From: Campylobacteraceae bacterium
GTDB taxonomy: Bacteria > Campylobacterota > Campylobacteria > Campylobacterales > Campylobacteraceae
Assembly (NCBI GenBank): GCA_031263195.1
Contig: JAISGD010000028.1
Span: 1 to 61,029 of the forward strand
Reading direction: 5' to 3'
Length of the DNA stretch: 61,029 nucleotides
How positions within the stretch are numbered: the first letter of the stretch is position 1; every line of letters begins with the position of its first letter. The notes under the pieces are model-generated. The model was given only the letters and a program-made list of their open reading frames with translations, had not been told where the DNA came from and did not search any database. Positions 27,119-36,109 of this stretch are shown here, in pieces. The translations under genes were made by a program, and so were the position numbers.

Positions 27119-28427
27119 ACATCACTTCAAGTATCTCATCGCGTTCGTAAGCTTCAGTAATCGATGAGAGCGCGCTTATAGCCTCGTTCAAATGAAACGC
27201 AAACAATTCCAGTGCATTCTCCTTTATCAAATCCTGCGCTATTTTAAGATTATCCATTGTTAGATTTACAGCGTTAATTTGTCTTAATGATGAGAGTATT
27301 ATCTCATCGCCCGCGTCAAGTGTGTTCAGATATTCGTTTAGCACATTTGTTAAAGGCTTTATATTGTGTATACAACTGAGATTTATAGGGCTGTCCAAAA
27401 GTTTTTTATCAAAACTGCTTTCAAGATCACATTTATTTAAAACATGAAAGATTTTCTTGTTTTCGCCATCTTGTCTCAAAAGTTTCAAAATAGTCATATC
27501 TTCATTATCAGCCAATCTCGCGTTATCAAAAACAGCAATAATAATATCAGCTGATTCTACCGCTTTTAAAGAACGTTCTATCCCTATGCGCTCTATTTTA
27601 TTATCGGATTCTCTAATACCGGCGGTATCTACAAACCTGACTATATGCGTACCTATATTTACGTCTTCTTCTATAGTATCTCTCGTTGTTCCTTCAACAT
27701 CACTTGTAATGGCGCGCTCGTAACATAAAAGCCTGTTCAGAATGGAACTTTTGCCAACATTTGTTTTGCCCACAATCGCCACTTTAAAGCCCTCTATAAG
27801 TCCCTCGCGCTGTTTGGAGTTTTCCAAAATACGTTCCATTTGTAAAGATAAAAAGCAAAGTTTTTCCTCTATTTTTTTCTCCAAATCCGGCGGCAAATCT
27901 TCTTCGGCATAATCAATCGTAACTTCCGTAAAAGCTATAATTTCAAGTAAGTCGATGCGGGCTTTTTCCACAAACTCTTTCAATTCCCCTTTTAAATGCC
28001 GCGATAACAGTTTTGCCGCACTGACACTTTTTGTCTCAATTAGTTTGCCTATGGCTTCAGCCTTACTCAAATCTATACGTCCATTTAAAAAAGCTCTTTT
28101 TGTAAATTCACCAGGATTGGCCAATCTGGCGCCACATTTTAAAACAGACTCCAATACCATATTTGCAGTAACAATACCACCATGGCACTGAAATTCCACG
28201 ACATCTTCGGCCGTATAGCTATGCGGTGCTTTGAAATAGATAATAATGGCCTGATCTAAAATCTCACTGTTTTCATTATAAATGTAAGAAAGAGCGGCAT
28301 ATCTTGGGACTAAAACCTCTTTGCCACTCAAAAGAAGAGCTATTTCGTAGGCTCTCTCTCCGCTTACTCTCACAATCGCGATAGAGCCTACTCCATACGC
28401 AGTCGCGACAGCGGCGATAGTATTTAT
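27093..28427 (-). CDS. mnmE: tRNA uridine-5-carboxymethylaminomethyl modification GTPase MnmE (apparent ATA start)
   Basis: GTPase that with MnmG modifies U34 of tRNA. The N-terminal domain has V-R-V-S-G, the G domain has G-K-T-N-V-G-K-S-S and D-T-A-G-I-R-E, and the protein ends in the catalytic C-L-G-K. The first standard start in frame is the GTG at 28373, but the 18 codons before it encode N-T-I-A-A-V-A-T-A-Y-G-V-G-S-I-A-I, the conserved beginning of the family. No ATG, GTG or TTG exists in that extension; the frame is closed by TAA just upstream. The codon in the right place is ATA at 28427-28425, overlapping the jag stop codon as ATAA where ATGA is usual. 444 residues from ATA. The start is inferred; the gene identity is certain. 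Confidence 0.93.
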   Translation of the reverse strand: MNTIAAVATAYGVGSIAIVRVSGERAYEIALLLSGKEVLVPRYAALSYIYNENSEILDQAIIIYFKAPHSYTAEDVVEFQCHGGIVTANMVLESVLKCGARLANPGEFTKRAFLNGRIDLSKAEAIGKLIETKSVSAAKLLSRHLKGELKEFVEKARIDLLEIIAFTEVTIDYAEEDLPPDLEKKIEEKLCFLSLQMERILENSKQREGLIEGFKVAIVGKTNVGKSSILNRLLCYERAITSDVEGTTRDTIEEDVNIGTHIVRFVDTAGIRESDNKIERIGIERSLKAVESADIIIAVFDNARLADNEDMTILKLLRQDGENKKIFHVLNKCDLESSFDKKLLDSPINLSCIHNIKPLTNVLNEYLNTLDAGDEIILSSLRQINAVNLTMDNLKIAQDLIKENALELFAFHLNEAISALSSITEAYERDEILEVMFNKFCLGK

Positions 28428-29293
28428 GTATTTTTCCTGTTAAATTCATTTACGACGATAAATCTCCCGCCGTCTTTACCATTTTTGATACCGACATATT
28501 TTTCCGGAAATTCACCTCGTAATCTCTCAAGAGCTATTTTTATGAGCACACCGTCAAGTATCTTAGTCTGACCTCTGCCCTGAATGCGTATACGCTCCAT
28601 AATCGGCTCCAAATAACGCCCTATCATTTCCTCTTGATTTTTCAAAAATTCCGCAATCTCAAGTCTAACACCAAGAGCGTATCTGATATTTATCCAACTA
28701 TAAAAAAGATATGAGAGCGCTTTGTATCTGCATCCGTCTTTTCCTATCAAAAGTGCGGCATCCGGACCATCAATCTTTACCAAAAGCGTCTCATCATCAT
28801 AAACCGATACGCTGATATCCTTAATCTCAAAGCAGAGATTTGCAAAAAGCATCTTTATTTTATCCTGCACTTCGTAAATAACATCGTTTGGATTAATCTT
28901 GTCTTTATGAAATTTATCGTCAAAAGGAGTGGTAATAGATGTACCCTTTTTACTAACAGATCGTTCATTAGATATGAGCACCTCTTGTTTTTTTACAACT
29001 TCTTGTTTTTTAGGCTCCTGAACGATCACCCCTTCTCTTGTCCTGCGCTCTTTTTTATCAAATTTTTTGCGCTGTTCAAAACGATCGTTTTTACTATTAA
29101 AGTTTCGCTCGTAACGTTGATTGTTAGCGTTTATCTTTCGCCTGACCTCTACAATAGCGCTTTTTTTACCAATACCTAAAAATCCGCTTTTAGGATACTG
29201 CAAAACCTGCAAATCAAGCTCCGTAACAGAGCAGGATAACTCTTTAGCCGCTTTTGAATAAGCCTCTTCCAGACTGCTTGCTTCTACTCTCAT
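28424..29293 (-). CDS. jag: Jag/KhpB RNA-binding protein
   Basis: A 289-residue protein: Jag-N domain (about 1-50, M-R-V-E-A-S-S-L-E-E-A and K-S-G-F-L-G-I-G-K-K), a basic linker (50-130), a KH domain with L-I-G-K-D-G and a C-terminal R3H region. It binds RNA and is linked to cell division and envelope regulation. It overlaps yidC by four bases and mnmE by four bases. Confidence 0.92.
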   Translation of the reverse strand: MRVEASSLEEAYSKAAKELSCSVTELDLQVLQYPKSGFLGIGKKSAIVEVRRKINANNQRYERNFNSKNDRFEQRKKFDKKERRTREGVIVQEPKKQEVVKKQEVLISNERSVSKKGTSITTPFDDKFHKDKINPNDVIYEVQDKIKMLFANLCFEIKDISVSVYDDETLLVKIDGPDAALLIGKDGCRYKALSYLFYSWINIRYALGVRLEIAEFLKNQEEMIGRYLEPIMERIRIQGRGQTKILDGVLIKIALERLRGEFPEKYVGIKNGKDGGRFIVVNEFNRKNT

Positions 29294-30870
29294 TGCTTTA
29301 TCTTCTCCTTCTCTTGCTCTTTGAGGCGTTTAAAGTGCCTGTTAACATACATCTGTTGAAAAATAGAAAAGAGATTGTTGACAAACCAATATAACGTAAG
29401 ACCAGCAGGAAACCATAAGAAAAAGAGTGTAAAGATGAGCGGCAGAAATTTCATAACTTTCTCTTGCGTTGGGTCGGTAAAAGTTGTCGGCGTCATTTTT
29501 TGCTGTAAAAACATAGTAAGTCCCATAGCGATAGGGAGTATATAGTAAGGATCTTTCACCGCCAAATCCTGCACCCAAAAAATCCACTCTGCATTTTTAA
29601 GTTCTATAGTATTAAACAGCATTTTATAAATCGCGAAAAATATAGGTATCTGTATAAGTATCGGTAAGCATCCGCCCATAGGATTTGCACCGTGTTTTTT
29701 ATACAGATCCATAACATGAGCATTCAATTTTTGCTTATCGCTTTTATATTTCTCTTGAAGCTCTTTAACCTTCGGTGCAAGATCTTTTAATTTGTTCATA
29801 GATACCATTCCGCGGTACGTAAGCGGATATAAAATAAGTCTTATAATTATTGTGATGATAACTATTGACCAGCCCCAATTTCCGACTTTTGAATGAATAA
29901 AGTACAAAAATGAGAAGAGCGGTTTCGATATCCATGTAAAAAAGCCATATTCTATAACATCGTCAAGCCTTTTATCCACAGCGTGTATATTGGCTTTTGA
30001 CTTAGGCCCTATATAACCTGTAAGTTTTAAATCCTCTTTGCCTTCTATAAAGATATTGGGATTTTCATCTTTTTTAGTCGGACTCACAACTACATTCATT
30101 TTTTCATCAAAATTAGCCAGCAGAGTTGTATAGTATCTATCACTCGCAGCGGCAAATGAGGCGCCGGAAAATGTCACTGTTTTTTTAATGTCACCGTCTT
30201 CTATCGTCTCTATGGAATCATCGCTTTTTTTGATAATAGCCCCATGAAATGCATATCCATCAGCTAAAACATTCGGACGAAAACCTGTCGATACAAAGTA
30301 GACTTTCGGATCTGTGAGCGATATCTCTAAATTGTAACCTCTATCTTGCGTAAATGTTATCTTTTTTGTGATAGTTACGCCACTTAACTCTTGCGTTAAT
30401 ATCAAAGTTTCGGGTTTATCACCTAAAACTATCTCTTTTCTATCGGCGGTATAAGAACTTTTAAAAAACGCTTCATCATTCAAAGCGCTGTCACTAAACC
30501 TAATCTCCAGCGGTAATAGCGGTGAAACCGACGAGTCTATAAGTTGTATCCTTTCACCGTTTTCATCTTTAAAATCATCACCATTCAAAAAATATTTGGC
30601 AATACGCCCAAGTTTATCTACATATATCTCAAAATCCTGCGCCTCGACTTTAGCTATGATCTCATCCATATTGACGCTTTGTGTACTCACAGGAGCTGCT
30701 AGAGTCGTAGTTTGGACCACTTGCGGAGCTTCGTTGGATTGGCGCTCCGTAGTATTATTGCCGTCGATTTGAGGTTGCGGGGAAAAGTAGTATGAGTAAA
30801 AAACAAAAAACAGTATCGCTAAAACCGTAGCTAAAATTACTCTGTTTTGCGCGCTCATTTTATCTATCAT
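29290..30870 (-). CDS. yidC: membrane protein insertase YidC
   Basis: A 526-residue Gram-negative-type YidC: N-terminal membrane helix (about 9-27), a large periplasmic domain (about 30-320), then five clustered membrane segments with Y-R-G-M-V-S-M-N-K-L, N-P-M-G-G-C-L-P-I-L-I-Q-I-P and L-T-L-Y-W-F-V-N-N. It inserts and folds inner-membrane proteins. It lies in the classic rpmH-rnpA-yidD-yidC-jag-mnmE operon. Confidence 0.97.
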   Translation of the reverse strand: MIDKMSAQNRVILATVLAILFFVFYSYYFSPQPQIDGNNTTERQSNEAPQVVQTTTLAAPVSTQSVNMDEIIAKVEAQDFEIYVDKLGRIAKYFLNGDDFKDENGERIQLIDSSVSPLLPLEIRFSDSALNDEAFFKSSYTADRKEIVLGDKPETLILTQELSGVTITKKITFTQDRGYNLEISLTDPKVYFVSTGFRPNVLADGYAFHGAIIKKSDDSIETIEDGDIKKTVTFSGASFAAASDRYYTTLLANFDEKMNVVVSPTKKDENPNIFIEGKEDLKLTGYIGPKSKANIHAVDKRLDDVIEYGFFTWISKPLFSFLYFIHSKVGNWGWSIVIITIIIRLILYPLTYRGMVSMNKLKDLAPKVKELQEKYKSDKQKLNAHVMDLYKKHGANPMGGCLPILIQIPIFFAIYKMLFNTIELKNAEWIFWVQDLAVKDPYYILPIAMGLTMFLQQKMTPTTFTDPTQEKVMKFLPLIFTLFFLWFPAGLTLYWFVNNLFSIFQQMYVNRHFKRLKEQEKEKIKQ

Positions 30871-30879
30871 AAAAAATCC

Positions 30880-31224
30880 TTAAAATTTATTTAAATTACG
30901 AAATGATTTCACTATCCAAAAAGAGTTCTTTTTAGTTGGGATAAACCAAACCGCAATACGTATATCACTAAACGATTTTCTTAAAAGCAGAGGCTTCTTA
31001 AAGGCACTTTTTCCTACAACAGGATAATCGATACCGCCTTTAAAAAGCTGATTGCAGCGAAGTATCCTGAAAGCGCTTTTTGTAAACGCCAAAATAAGAT
31101 TATCATACTCAAACAGCCACTTCGCGTATTCCGAACAGGTTGGGTAGTAGCGACAGCTTCCGAAACTAAAAAGCGTAAAAAAACTCTGATAAAGTCTTAA
31201 AAAGCCTAGCGCAAATCTTCTCAT
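30880..31224 (-). CDS. yidD: YidD, membrane insertion efficiency factor
   Basis: A 114-residue small basic protein with the family signature C-R-Y-Y-P-T-C-S-E-Y-A (residues 24-34) and F-K-G-G-I-D-Y-P-V. It assists YidC at the inner membrane. The start overlaps the rnpA stop as TAATG. Confidence 0.94.
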   Translation of the reverse strand: MRRFALGFLRLYQSFFTLFSFGSCRYYPTCSEYAKWLFEYDNLILAFTKSAFRILRCNQLFKGGIDYPVVGKSAFKKPLLLRKSFSDIRIAVWFIPTKKNSFWIVKSFRNLNKF

Positions 31225-31559
31225 TATTTAAAGCACTCAAGTCGTTTAAACGACCACAAAAGTGAGCTTTTTAACTGTTTATAATCCATATTTTTCAAGC
31301 CCTCTTTAGCCACAAAAACATAAATACCGTCTTTTAATTTTTGCTCTATTTGCGCAAATATTGCTCTGAGTCTTCTTTTCGCGCGGTTTCTAAGAACAGC
31401 GTTGCCAACTTTTTTGCCGGCTGTAAACCCTACTTTTTTCTCGTCTGATATTTTGTAAAAGACCACGGCACCGTTACAGTGCCACTTATTTGCAACTTTA
31501 TAAATTACTGAAAACTCACCGCTTTTCTTTAACGAGCGGTAAGAACCTACACTGCCAAT
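31224..31559 (-). CDS. rnpA: ribonuclease P protein component (no standard start codon)
   Basis: Protein subunit of RNase P. The conserved RNR core is R-N-R-A-K-R-R-L-R, with [12 protein letters not shown] before it. The first standard start is the GTG at 31466, giving only 80 residues and losing the conserved N-terminal strand. In frame upstream lie [13 protein letters not shown], the usual RnpA beginning, and no ATG, GTG or TTG. The nearest candidate is ATT at 31559-31557, which overlaps the rpmH 3' end by 13 bases and gives 111 residues, a normal length. The start given here is an inference. A sequencing error or another initiation mode is also possible. Confidence 0.88.
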   Translation of the reverse strand: MGSVGSYRSLKKSGEFSVIYKVANKWHCNGAVVFYKISDEKKVGFTAGKKVGNAVLRNRAKRRLRAIFAQIEQKLKDGIYVFVAKEGLKNMDYKQLKSSLLWSFKRLECFK

Positions 31560-31681
31560 CTTCTTCTGCCTTTTGCGCGGCGCGCGTTTATGACTTTTCT
31601 ACCGTTCTTGGTTTTCATTCTGGCTCTGAAGCCATGAGTTCTTTTGCTTGGTGTATTATGCGGCTGATATGTGCGTTTCAT
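31547..31681 (-). CDS. rpmH: 50S ribosomal protein L34
   Basis: A 44-residue protein beginning [10 protein letters not shown] and ending A-K-G-R-R-R-L-A-V, the textbook L34 pattern ([10 protein letters not shown] in the middle). AAGGAA lies before the ATG at 31681. First gene of the rpmH-rnpA-yidD-yidC-jag-mnmE operon. Confidence 0.98.
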   Translation of the reverse strand: MKRTYQPHNTPSKRTHGFRARMKTKNGRKVINARRAKGRRRLAV

Positions 31682-31763
31682 AAAATTCCTTGATATTAAT
31701 TTTAGCGTGGAATTTTACTGTAATATTCTTAAAAAACTACTTAGCGTCTAAATAGCGCCGCAT

Positions 31764-31815
31764 AAAACGGCGTGAAGAAAAGCGCTAAAAAGCCGCTATT
31801 TTTTCACGCCGTTTT
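31764..31815. terminator. long hairpin upstream of the rpmH operon
   Basis: Arms 31764-31776 and 31803-31815 are perfectly complementary over 13 bp (AAAACGGCGTGAA / TTCACGCCGTTTT), and pairing continues inward with a bulge to an inner AGCG/CGCT stem. The inner stem is followed by a T-run on either strand, as in a bidirectional terminator. It lies 270 bases beyond the lipoprotein gene's stop and 83 bases before rpmH. A structured RNA is an alternative. Confidence 0.5.
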
Positions 31816-32084
31816 AATATCATAGAAAAATTCCTGCAAATATCATAAATAATATATATGACAGCTTACATGTAAGCGCTAATATAAATTTAAGCAAAAA
31901 CGTTCCGATATGCCAAACAATAAAAATGCGATATTAACAGCCATGTTTTTGAAATCTTGCTTTTTACAAATCCATCCTTTATTTCGCGCAATCTAATAAA
32001 ATTTGCTCTGTTTGCATAATTTCCATACATTCCAAACTATCATCAACAAACCTCCTTTTATTTATCTTGACGCTGAAAACTTAT
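31816..32084. other. intergenic stretch with a 14-bp palindrome
   Basis: No gene recognised. GCTTACATGTAAGC at 31864-31877 is a perfect palindrome of unknown meaning. The small plus-strand frame at 32003-32212 overlaps the lipoprotein gene on the other strand and is not accepted. Confidence 0.4.
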
Positions 32085-32828
32085 TTAATATCCAAAACCT
32101 TTATCAAACCCAATATAAGACAATATTCCGTCAGTCCGAAGAGAAAAAGAGTAATAAATCGTTTTATCTCCCTCTAAATCTCTCTTTTCACAATACCAAG
32201 AATAGACGATAGCGGGACCATTCCCCCAACTATCCGTATCACATTGTACATTTGCGTCGCTTATGTCAAAAAACCCCCCGACTTTTGTTACTTCGGTATA
32301 ATAATCGGTAAACTTCGCGCTCATATCGCCTTCGTATCTTGAATCAATATACATACGCAAAAGTAAATCGTCGTCTACATCTCCGAATACATCCGCAAAT
32401 TCACTGTTTGATATGGTTCTGTTGGCTTCCAAATACATATATGCATATGATGATGGGTTATAATATTCAACATAAGCTTCTGCATATTCCAAACCCTTAA
32501 AGGTAGGATTATTTAGCTCATATCCATACCAAAAATCATTAATATCAGCATAGTTCCAACTAATGATATTAAAATCTTTCTCATTTACCAATGTAATATT
32601 CATAGCTACCGCTAAATCTGCGGAAGAGTTATCGTAGTATGTTACCGCTCTTTCTTCTTTGATTAGAGTAAATCCTGAAGTATCAAGCGTCGGAAAATCA
32701 GACATAAACTGGGTTATATGGTCCCCCTCTTGATAAGCATCGCCATTGTTACTGCTACCTCCGCCTCCGCAACCTGTAAAAAACAGTATAACAAGAGCCG
32801 TTAAGCCCAACTTTAGTAAATATTTCAT
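32085..32828 (-). CDS. lipoprotein of unknown function
   Basis: A 247-residue exported lipoprotein. A signal peptide with lipobox F-F-T-G-C (Cys20) is followed by four glycines and a Ser/Asn linker. The mature part is acidic and aromatic-rich with several W-x-Y and Y-Y motifs; I do not recognise the fold. The Gly-rich segment after the lipobox is like that of the edge lipoprotein at 1-173. No partner gene nearby. AAGGAG precedes the ATG. Confidence 0.8.
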   Translation of the reverse strand: MKYLLKLGLTALVILFFTGCGGGGSSNNGDAYQEGDHITQFMSDFPTLDTSGFTLIKEERAVTYYDNSSADLAVAMNITLVNEKDFNIISWNYADINDFWYGYELNNPTFKGLEYAEAYVEYYNPSSYAYMYLEANRTISNSEFADVFGDVDDDLLLRMYIDSRYEGDMSAKFTDYYTEVTKVGGFFDISDANVQCDTDSWGNGPAIVYSWYCEKRDLEGDKTIYYSFSLRTDGILSYIGFDKGFGY

Positions 32829-33305
32829 ACTAAACTCCTTGTAAAAAGATTTTTTGATAAATGCAGAGAAAAAGCGAAAAGTTTTGATATTTTAGATATT
32901 GAAATACGATTATTTTCCGCTATGAAAGGGTGGGGAGTTGTATAAAAAGTTTGTCTATTATTTTGCTCTACTGCAAAAAGATATAAAATCGTAAGTTTCG
33001 GTATTTTGACGGTATTTGAGGAATTTAAAAGAAAATTTATAAAAATTAGAATATAGTTTAAGCTTTTATTAAGGTAATCTCTCTCTCTCTCTCTGCAAAT
33101 TTTCTTAAATTAATATTAAGCATTTTGTCTTCTTTAACAAAAAATTGTAAAATTTTACAAAAACTTATATTAAATGTAGCTTTTATAAATAAAACTATTG
33201 CATTACTCTTTTTTTCAAAGAAATTAACAGTATAAAAGATTTTAGTCGTGACAGAAACTCTGTTTTGCCAAAAAAGCTACCGAAAAAATACATAAAACCA
33301 TAAAT
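32829..33305. other. AT-rich intergenic stretch with a (CT)8 tract
   Basis: About 480 bases between the lipoprotein gene and the clpB terminator. All frames are broken by stops. It contains an uninterrupted (CT)8 at 33079-33094, about 250 bases upstream of the lipoprotein start. No promoter stands out and no RNA gene was recognised. Confidence 0.5.
33079..33094. repeat. (CT)8 dinucleotide microsatellite, non-coding
   Basis: Eight CT units in intergenic DNA. The same unit makes up the coding tract at 99-118. Whether it affects transcription or marks a lost reading frame is not clear. Confidence 0.7.
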
Positions 33306-33335
33306 AGTCTGTGTGAAATAAATTTCACACAGACT
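33306..33335. terminator. hairpin after clpB
   Basis: A perfect 14-bp inverted repeat (33306-33319 with 33322-33335) a few bases past the clpB stop. Probable clpB terminator on the minus strand. Confidence 0.75.
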
Positions 33336-33340
33336 AACTG

Positions 33341-35914
33341 TTAGACTTTCTCTATCGTTATTTCTCCGTCTTTTGCGTCAATTTTTAACTTATCGCCTTC
33401 ATTTATTTTTTCCTCAAGCAGCATTTGCGCGAGCTTATCTTCTACCAATTCGTACAAAGCGCGTTTTAGAGGTCTGGCGCCGTAAACGTTATCAAATCCG
33501 GCTTCCGCTATCAGATTTGCCGCCTCTTTCGTAAGACTTGCCTCAATGGATTTTGCTTCAAGCTTTCTATTTATCTCTTTGAACATTATGTTCACTATTT
33601 CGCGCAAACCGTCTTCGTTTAGAGGATTAAAAATGATAATATCGTCAAGTCTGTTTAAAAATTCGGGTTTAAAATAGTTTTTCAATTCGCTCAAAACCGC
33701 CGCGCGTCTCGTATCGCCTTCCGTTTCCATAATTTTAGCGCTCGCTATATTTGACGTCAAAATAACAATCGTATTTTTAAAATCGACCGTAACGCCTTTA
33801 TTGTCGGTTAAGCGTCCCTCGTCCAATACTTGCAGCAATATATTAAACACGTCCGGATGCGCTTTTTCTATTTCGTCAAACAAAATAACGCTGTACGGCT
33901 TTCGCCTCACCGCTTCTGTTAGCTGTCCGCCCTCCTCATATCCGACGTATCCCGGAGGCGCTCCGACAAGGCGGCTTACGGCATGTTTTTCCATATATTC
34001 GCTCATATCAAATCTCAAAAGCGCTTTTTCGCTGTCAAATAAAAACTTCGCTAATGCTTTCGCGCTTTGAGTTTTTCCTACGCCTGTCGGTCCTAAAAAC
34101 AGAAAGCTTCCTATAGGTTTATTTGTTTCGCTAAGTCCTGCTTTGTTTCTTTTTATAACTCGTCCGATGGCGCGTATAGCCTCGTCTTGTCCTACTACTT
34201 CGACTTTTAAATGCTCCTCTGCCGCCAAAACTTTCTCTTTTTCGCTTGTTAGCATTTTGCTTACCGGTATTCCCGTCCATTTGCTCACGATTCCCGCTAT
34301 CATCTCTTCGTCCACATGGTTTTTAAGAAGTGTTCCGCTTTGCACCATCTTTTCCCACATCTGCTTTAAATCATTCTCTTTTTTATTAAGTTCCGGAATT
34401 GTTCCGTGTTTGATTTTCGCCGCTTTATTGTAGTCGCCCTCTCTTTCGGCAAGCTCTACTTCTCTCTTAGCGATATCTGTTTCGGACTTTATGGACGAGA
34501 GTTTATTAAACACCTCTTTTTCGCTTTCAAACTGGCTTTCAAGCAGCCTTCTTTTCTCTTCGGCGTTTGATAACTCTTTTTCTATCTCTTTTAATCTGTT
34601 TGCGTTTTTTTCGCTCTCCTCCATTTTTAAAGCTTCTTTTTCTACATGCAAAGAGCTTATCTCTCTTTTAACGGCGCTTAATTCGGTCGGTTCGCTCTCT
34701 ATTTGCATTTTAAGCTCCGCGGCGGCTTCGTCTATCAAATCAATAGCTTTATCAGGCAAAAATCTATCCGTTATATATCTGTCTGAAAGTTTTGCCGCCG
34801 CAACTAACGCGCTGTCCATTATGGAAACTCCGTGATGTGCCTCAAGCTTCTCTTTTATACCGCGTAAAATTTGCAAAGCTTCGTTGATATTCGGCTCATT
34901 CACCATTATAGGTTGAAATCTTCTTTGCAAAGCAGCGTCTTTTTCAAAATACTTTCTATACTCTTTAAGTGTTGTCGCTCCAACGGTATGAAGTTCGCCT
35001 CTTGCAAGTGCCGGCTTTAAGATATTCGCCGCATCCATACTCCCTTCGCTTGCTCCTGCGCCCACTATAGTGTGAATTTCGTCTATAAAAAGTATCACAT
35101 CGCCAACACTCTTTACTTCTTCTATAACAGCTTTTAGTCTATCTTCGAATTCGCCTCTGTATTTGGCTCCGGCGATAAGCGCGCTCATATCAAGGGCTAT
35201 AACGCGTCTGTTTTGAAGAGAAACAGGCACCTCTTTTTTGACTATGCGTTGCGCCAAGCCTTCTACTATCGCCGTTTTTCCAGTTCCTGGCTCTCCTAAA
35301 AGTATAGGATTGTTTTTTGTCTTTCTAATCAGTATCTGCATCATTCTATGAATCTCTTCGTCTCTGCCGATAACAGGATCTAACAAATTTTCTCTCGCTT
35401 TTGCGGTCAAATCTATGCCGTATTTTGATAAAGCTTCCAAGTTTTCATCCGCCGTTTGTTTGTCTATTTTTTTATCGCCTCTTAAAGCTTGAATACTCTT
35501 TTTAAGCTCAACTAAATCAACATATTTTGAGAAAATGTCCTTTATCTCGCTGATATTTAGCGAAGACAAAAGCCAAGTATCCACAGCCAAAAAGCTATCT
35601 CCAAATTCTCGCATTAACCCTTCGGCATTTTGCAAAGAGTTTACGAGTTCGCGGGAAAGCTTGATGCTCTCTTTTGTAAGAGCAGATGATTTTGGATACT
35701 TATCAACCGCGCTTTTTACTTCAAGCTCGAGCGCGTTTTTGTCAATCGACATCTTATTAAACGCTTGATTTAAAATGGAATTTGAGTTTGTTAAAAGCGA
35801 CCATATCACATGTAAAGGTTTTACTTCGGCATTTTTCGCATAAAGCGAAAGGGATATTGCGCCCTCCAGTGCAGCGGTCATTTGGTGAGTCAATTTTTCA
35901 AATATTGATTGCAT
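33341..35914 (-). CDS. clpB: ATP-dependent disaggregase ClpB
   Basis: Hsp104-type chaperone that resolves protein aggregates with DnaK. 857 residues: N domain (1-145), first AAA+ module with G-E-P-G-T-G-K-T, a long coiled-coil middle domain (about 390-510) that separates ClpB from ClpA/C, then a second AAA+ module with G-P-T-G-V-G-K-T. Single-gene unit with its own promoter carrying a HAIR-like element, which points to HspR control. Confidence 0.97.
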   Translation of the reverse strand: MQSIFEKLTHQMTAALEGAISLSLYAKNAEVKPLHVIWSLLTNSNSILNQAFNKMSIDKNALELEVKSAVDKYPKSSALTKESIKLSRELVNSLQNAEGLMREFGDSFLAVDTWLLSSLNISEIKDIFSKYVDLVELKKSIQALRGDKKIDKQTADENLEALSKYGIDLTAKARENLLDPVIGRDEEIHRMMQILIRKTKNNPILLGEPGTGKTAIVEGLAQRIVKKEVPVSLQNRRVIALDMSALIAGAKYRGEFEDRLKAVIEEVKSVGDVILFIDEIHTIVGAGASEGSMDAANILKPALARGELHTVGATTLKEYRKYFEKDAALQRRFQPIMVNEPNINEALQILRGIKEKLEAHHGVSIMDSALVAAAKLSDRYITDRFLPDKAIDLIDEAAAELKMQIESEPTELSAVKREISSLHVEKEALKMEESEKNANRLKEIEKELSNAEEKRRLLESQFESEKEVFNKLSSIKSETDIAKREVELAEREGDYNKAAKIKHGTIPELNKKENDLKQMWEKMVQSGTLLKNHVDEEMIAGIVSKWTGIPVSKMLTSEKEKVLAAEEHLKVEVVGQDEAIRAIGRVIKRNKAGLSETNKPIGSFLFLGPTGVGKTQSAKALAKFLFDSEKALLRFDMSEYMEKHAVSRLVGAPPGYVGYEEGGQLTEAVRRKPYSVILFDEIEKAHPDVFNILLQVLDEGRLTDNKGVTVDFKNTIVILTSNIASAKIMETEGDTRRAAVLSELKNYFKPEFLNRLDDIIIFNPLNEDGLREIVNIMFKEINRKLEAKSIEASLTKEAANLIAEAGFDNVYGARPLKRALYELVEDKLAQMLLEEKINEGDKLKIDAKDGEITIEKV

Positions 35915-35942
35915 ATTTTCTCCTTAATTTTGTTTGCCAAAG

Positions 35943-35973
35943 ATTATACAACATTGAGTGTTATTATGTCAAG
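35943..35973 (-). promoter_or_regulatory. clpB promoter with overlapping HAIR-like (HspR) element
   Basis: On the minus strand TTGACA (plus 35967-35972) and TATAAT (plus 35943-35948) are 18 bases apart, a near-ideal sigma-70 promoter ending 29 bases before the clpB ATG. Overlapping it, CTTGACA-N7-ACTCAAT (plus 35953-35973) matches the HspR operator CTTGAGT-N7-ACTCAAG at 11 of 14 positions. Repression by HspR is inferred; HspR control of clpB is established in Helicobacter and Campylobacter. Confidence 0.7.
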
Positions 35974-36042
35974 ATTATTGCAAGAATTTTGTAAGAGTAT
36001 AAAATTACTTATCTTGAAACAGCTTCTCTTTAACTTAATTTT

Positions 36043-36062
36043 TAGGGAATTTTCCCTATAAT
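36043..36062 (+). promoter_or_regulatory. ctpA promoter -10 with overlapping inverted repeat
   Basis: TATAAT at 36057-36062 lies 48 bases before ctpA. A perfect inverted repeat TAGGGAA-N2-TTCCCTA (36043-36058) overlaps its 5' end and could be an operator. The -35 region is weak. Confidence 0.45.
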
Positions 36063-36109
36063 TTTTATTTCCTAAAAATCTCACATTCCGCGAGGAGTTT
36101 ACAAAGTCT

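Noticed and set aside
31490-31693. Plus-strand frame over rpmH
   Set aside because: Antisense to rpmH and the rnpA 5' part, both of which are clear.
31682-32084. Possible replication origin next to rpmH
   Set aside because: No dnaA or dnaN gene and no cluster of DnaA boxes seen; in this phylum dnaA is usually not beside rpmH.
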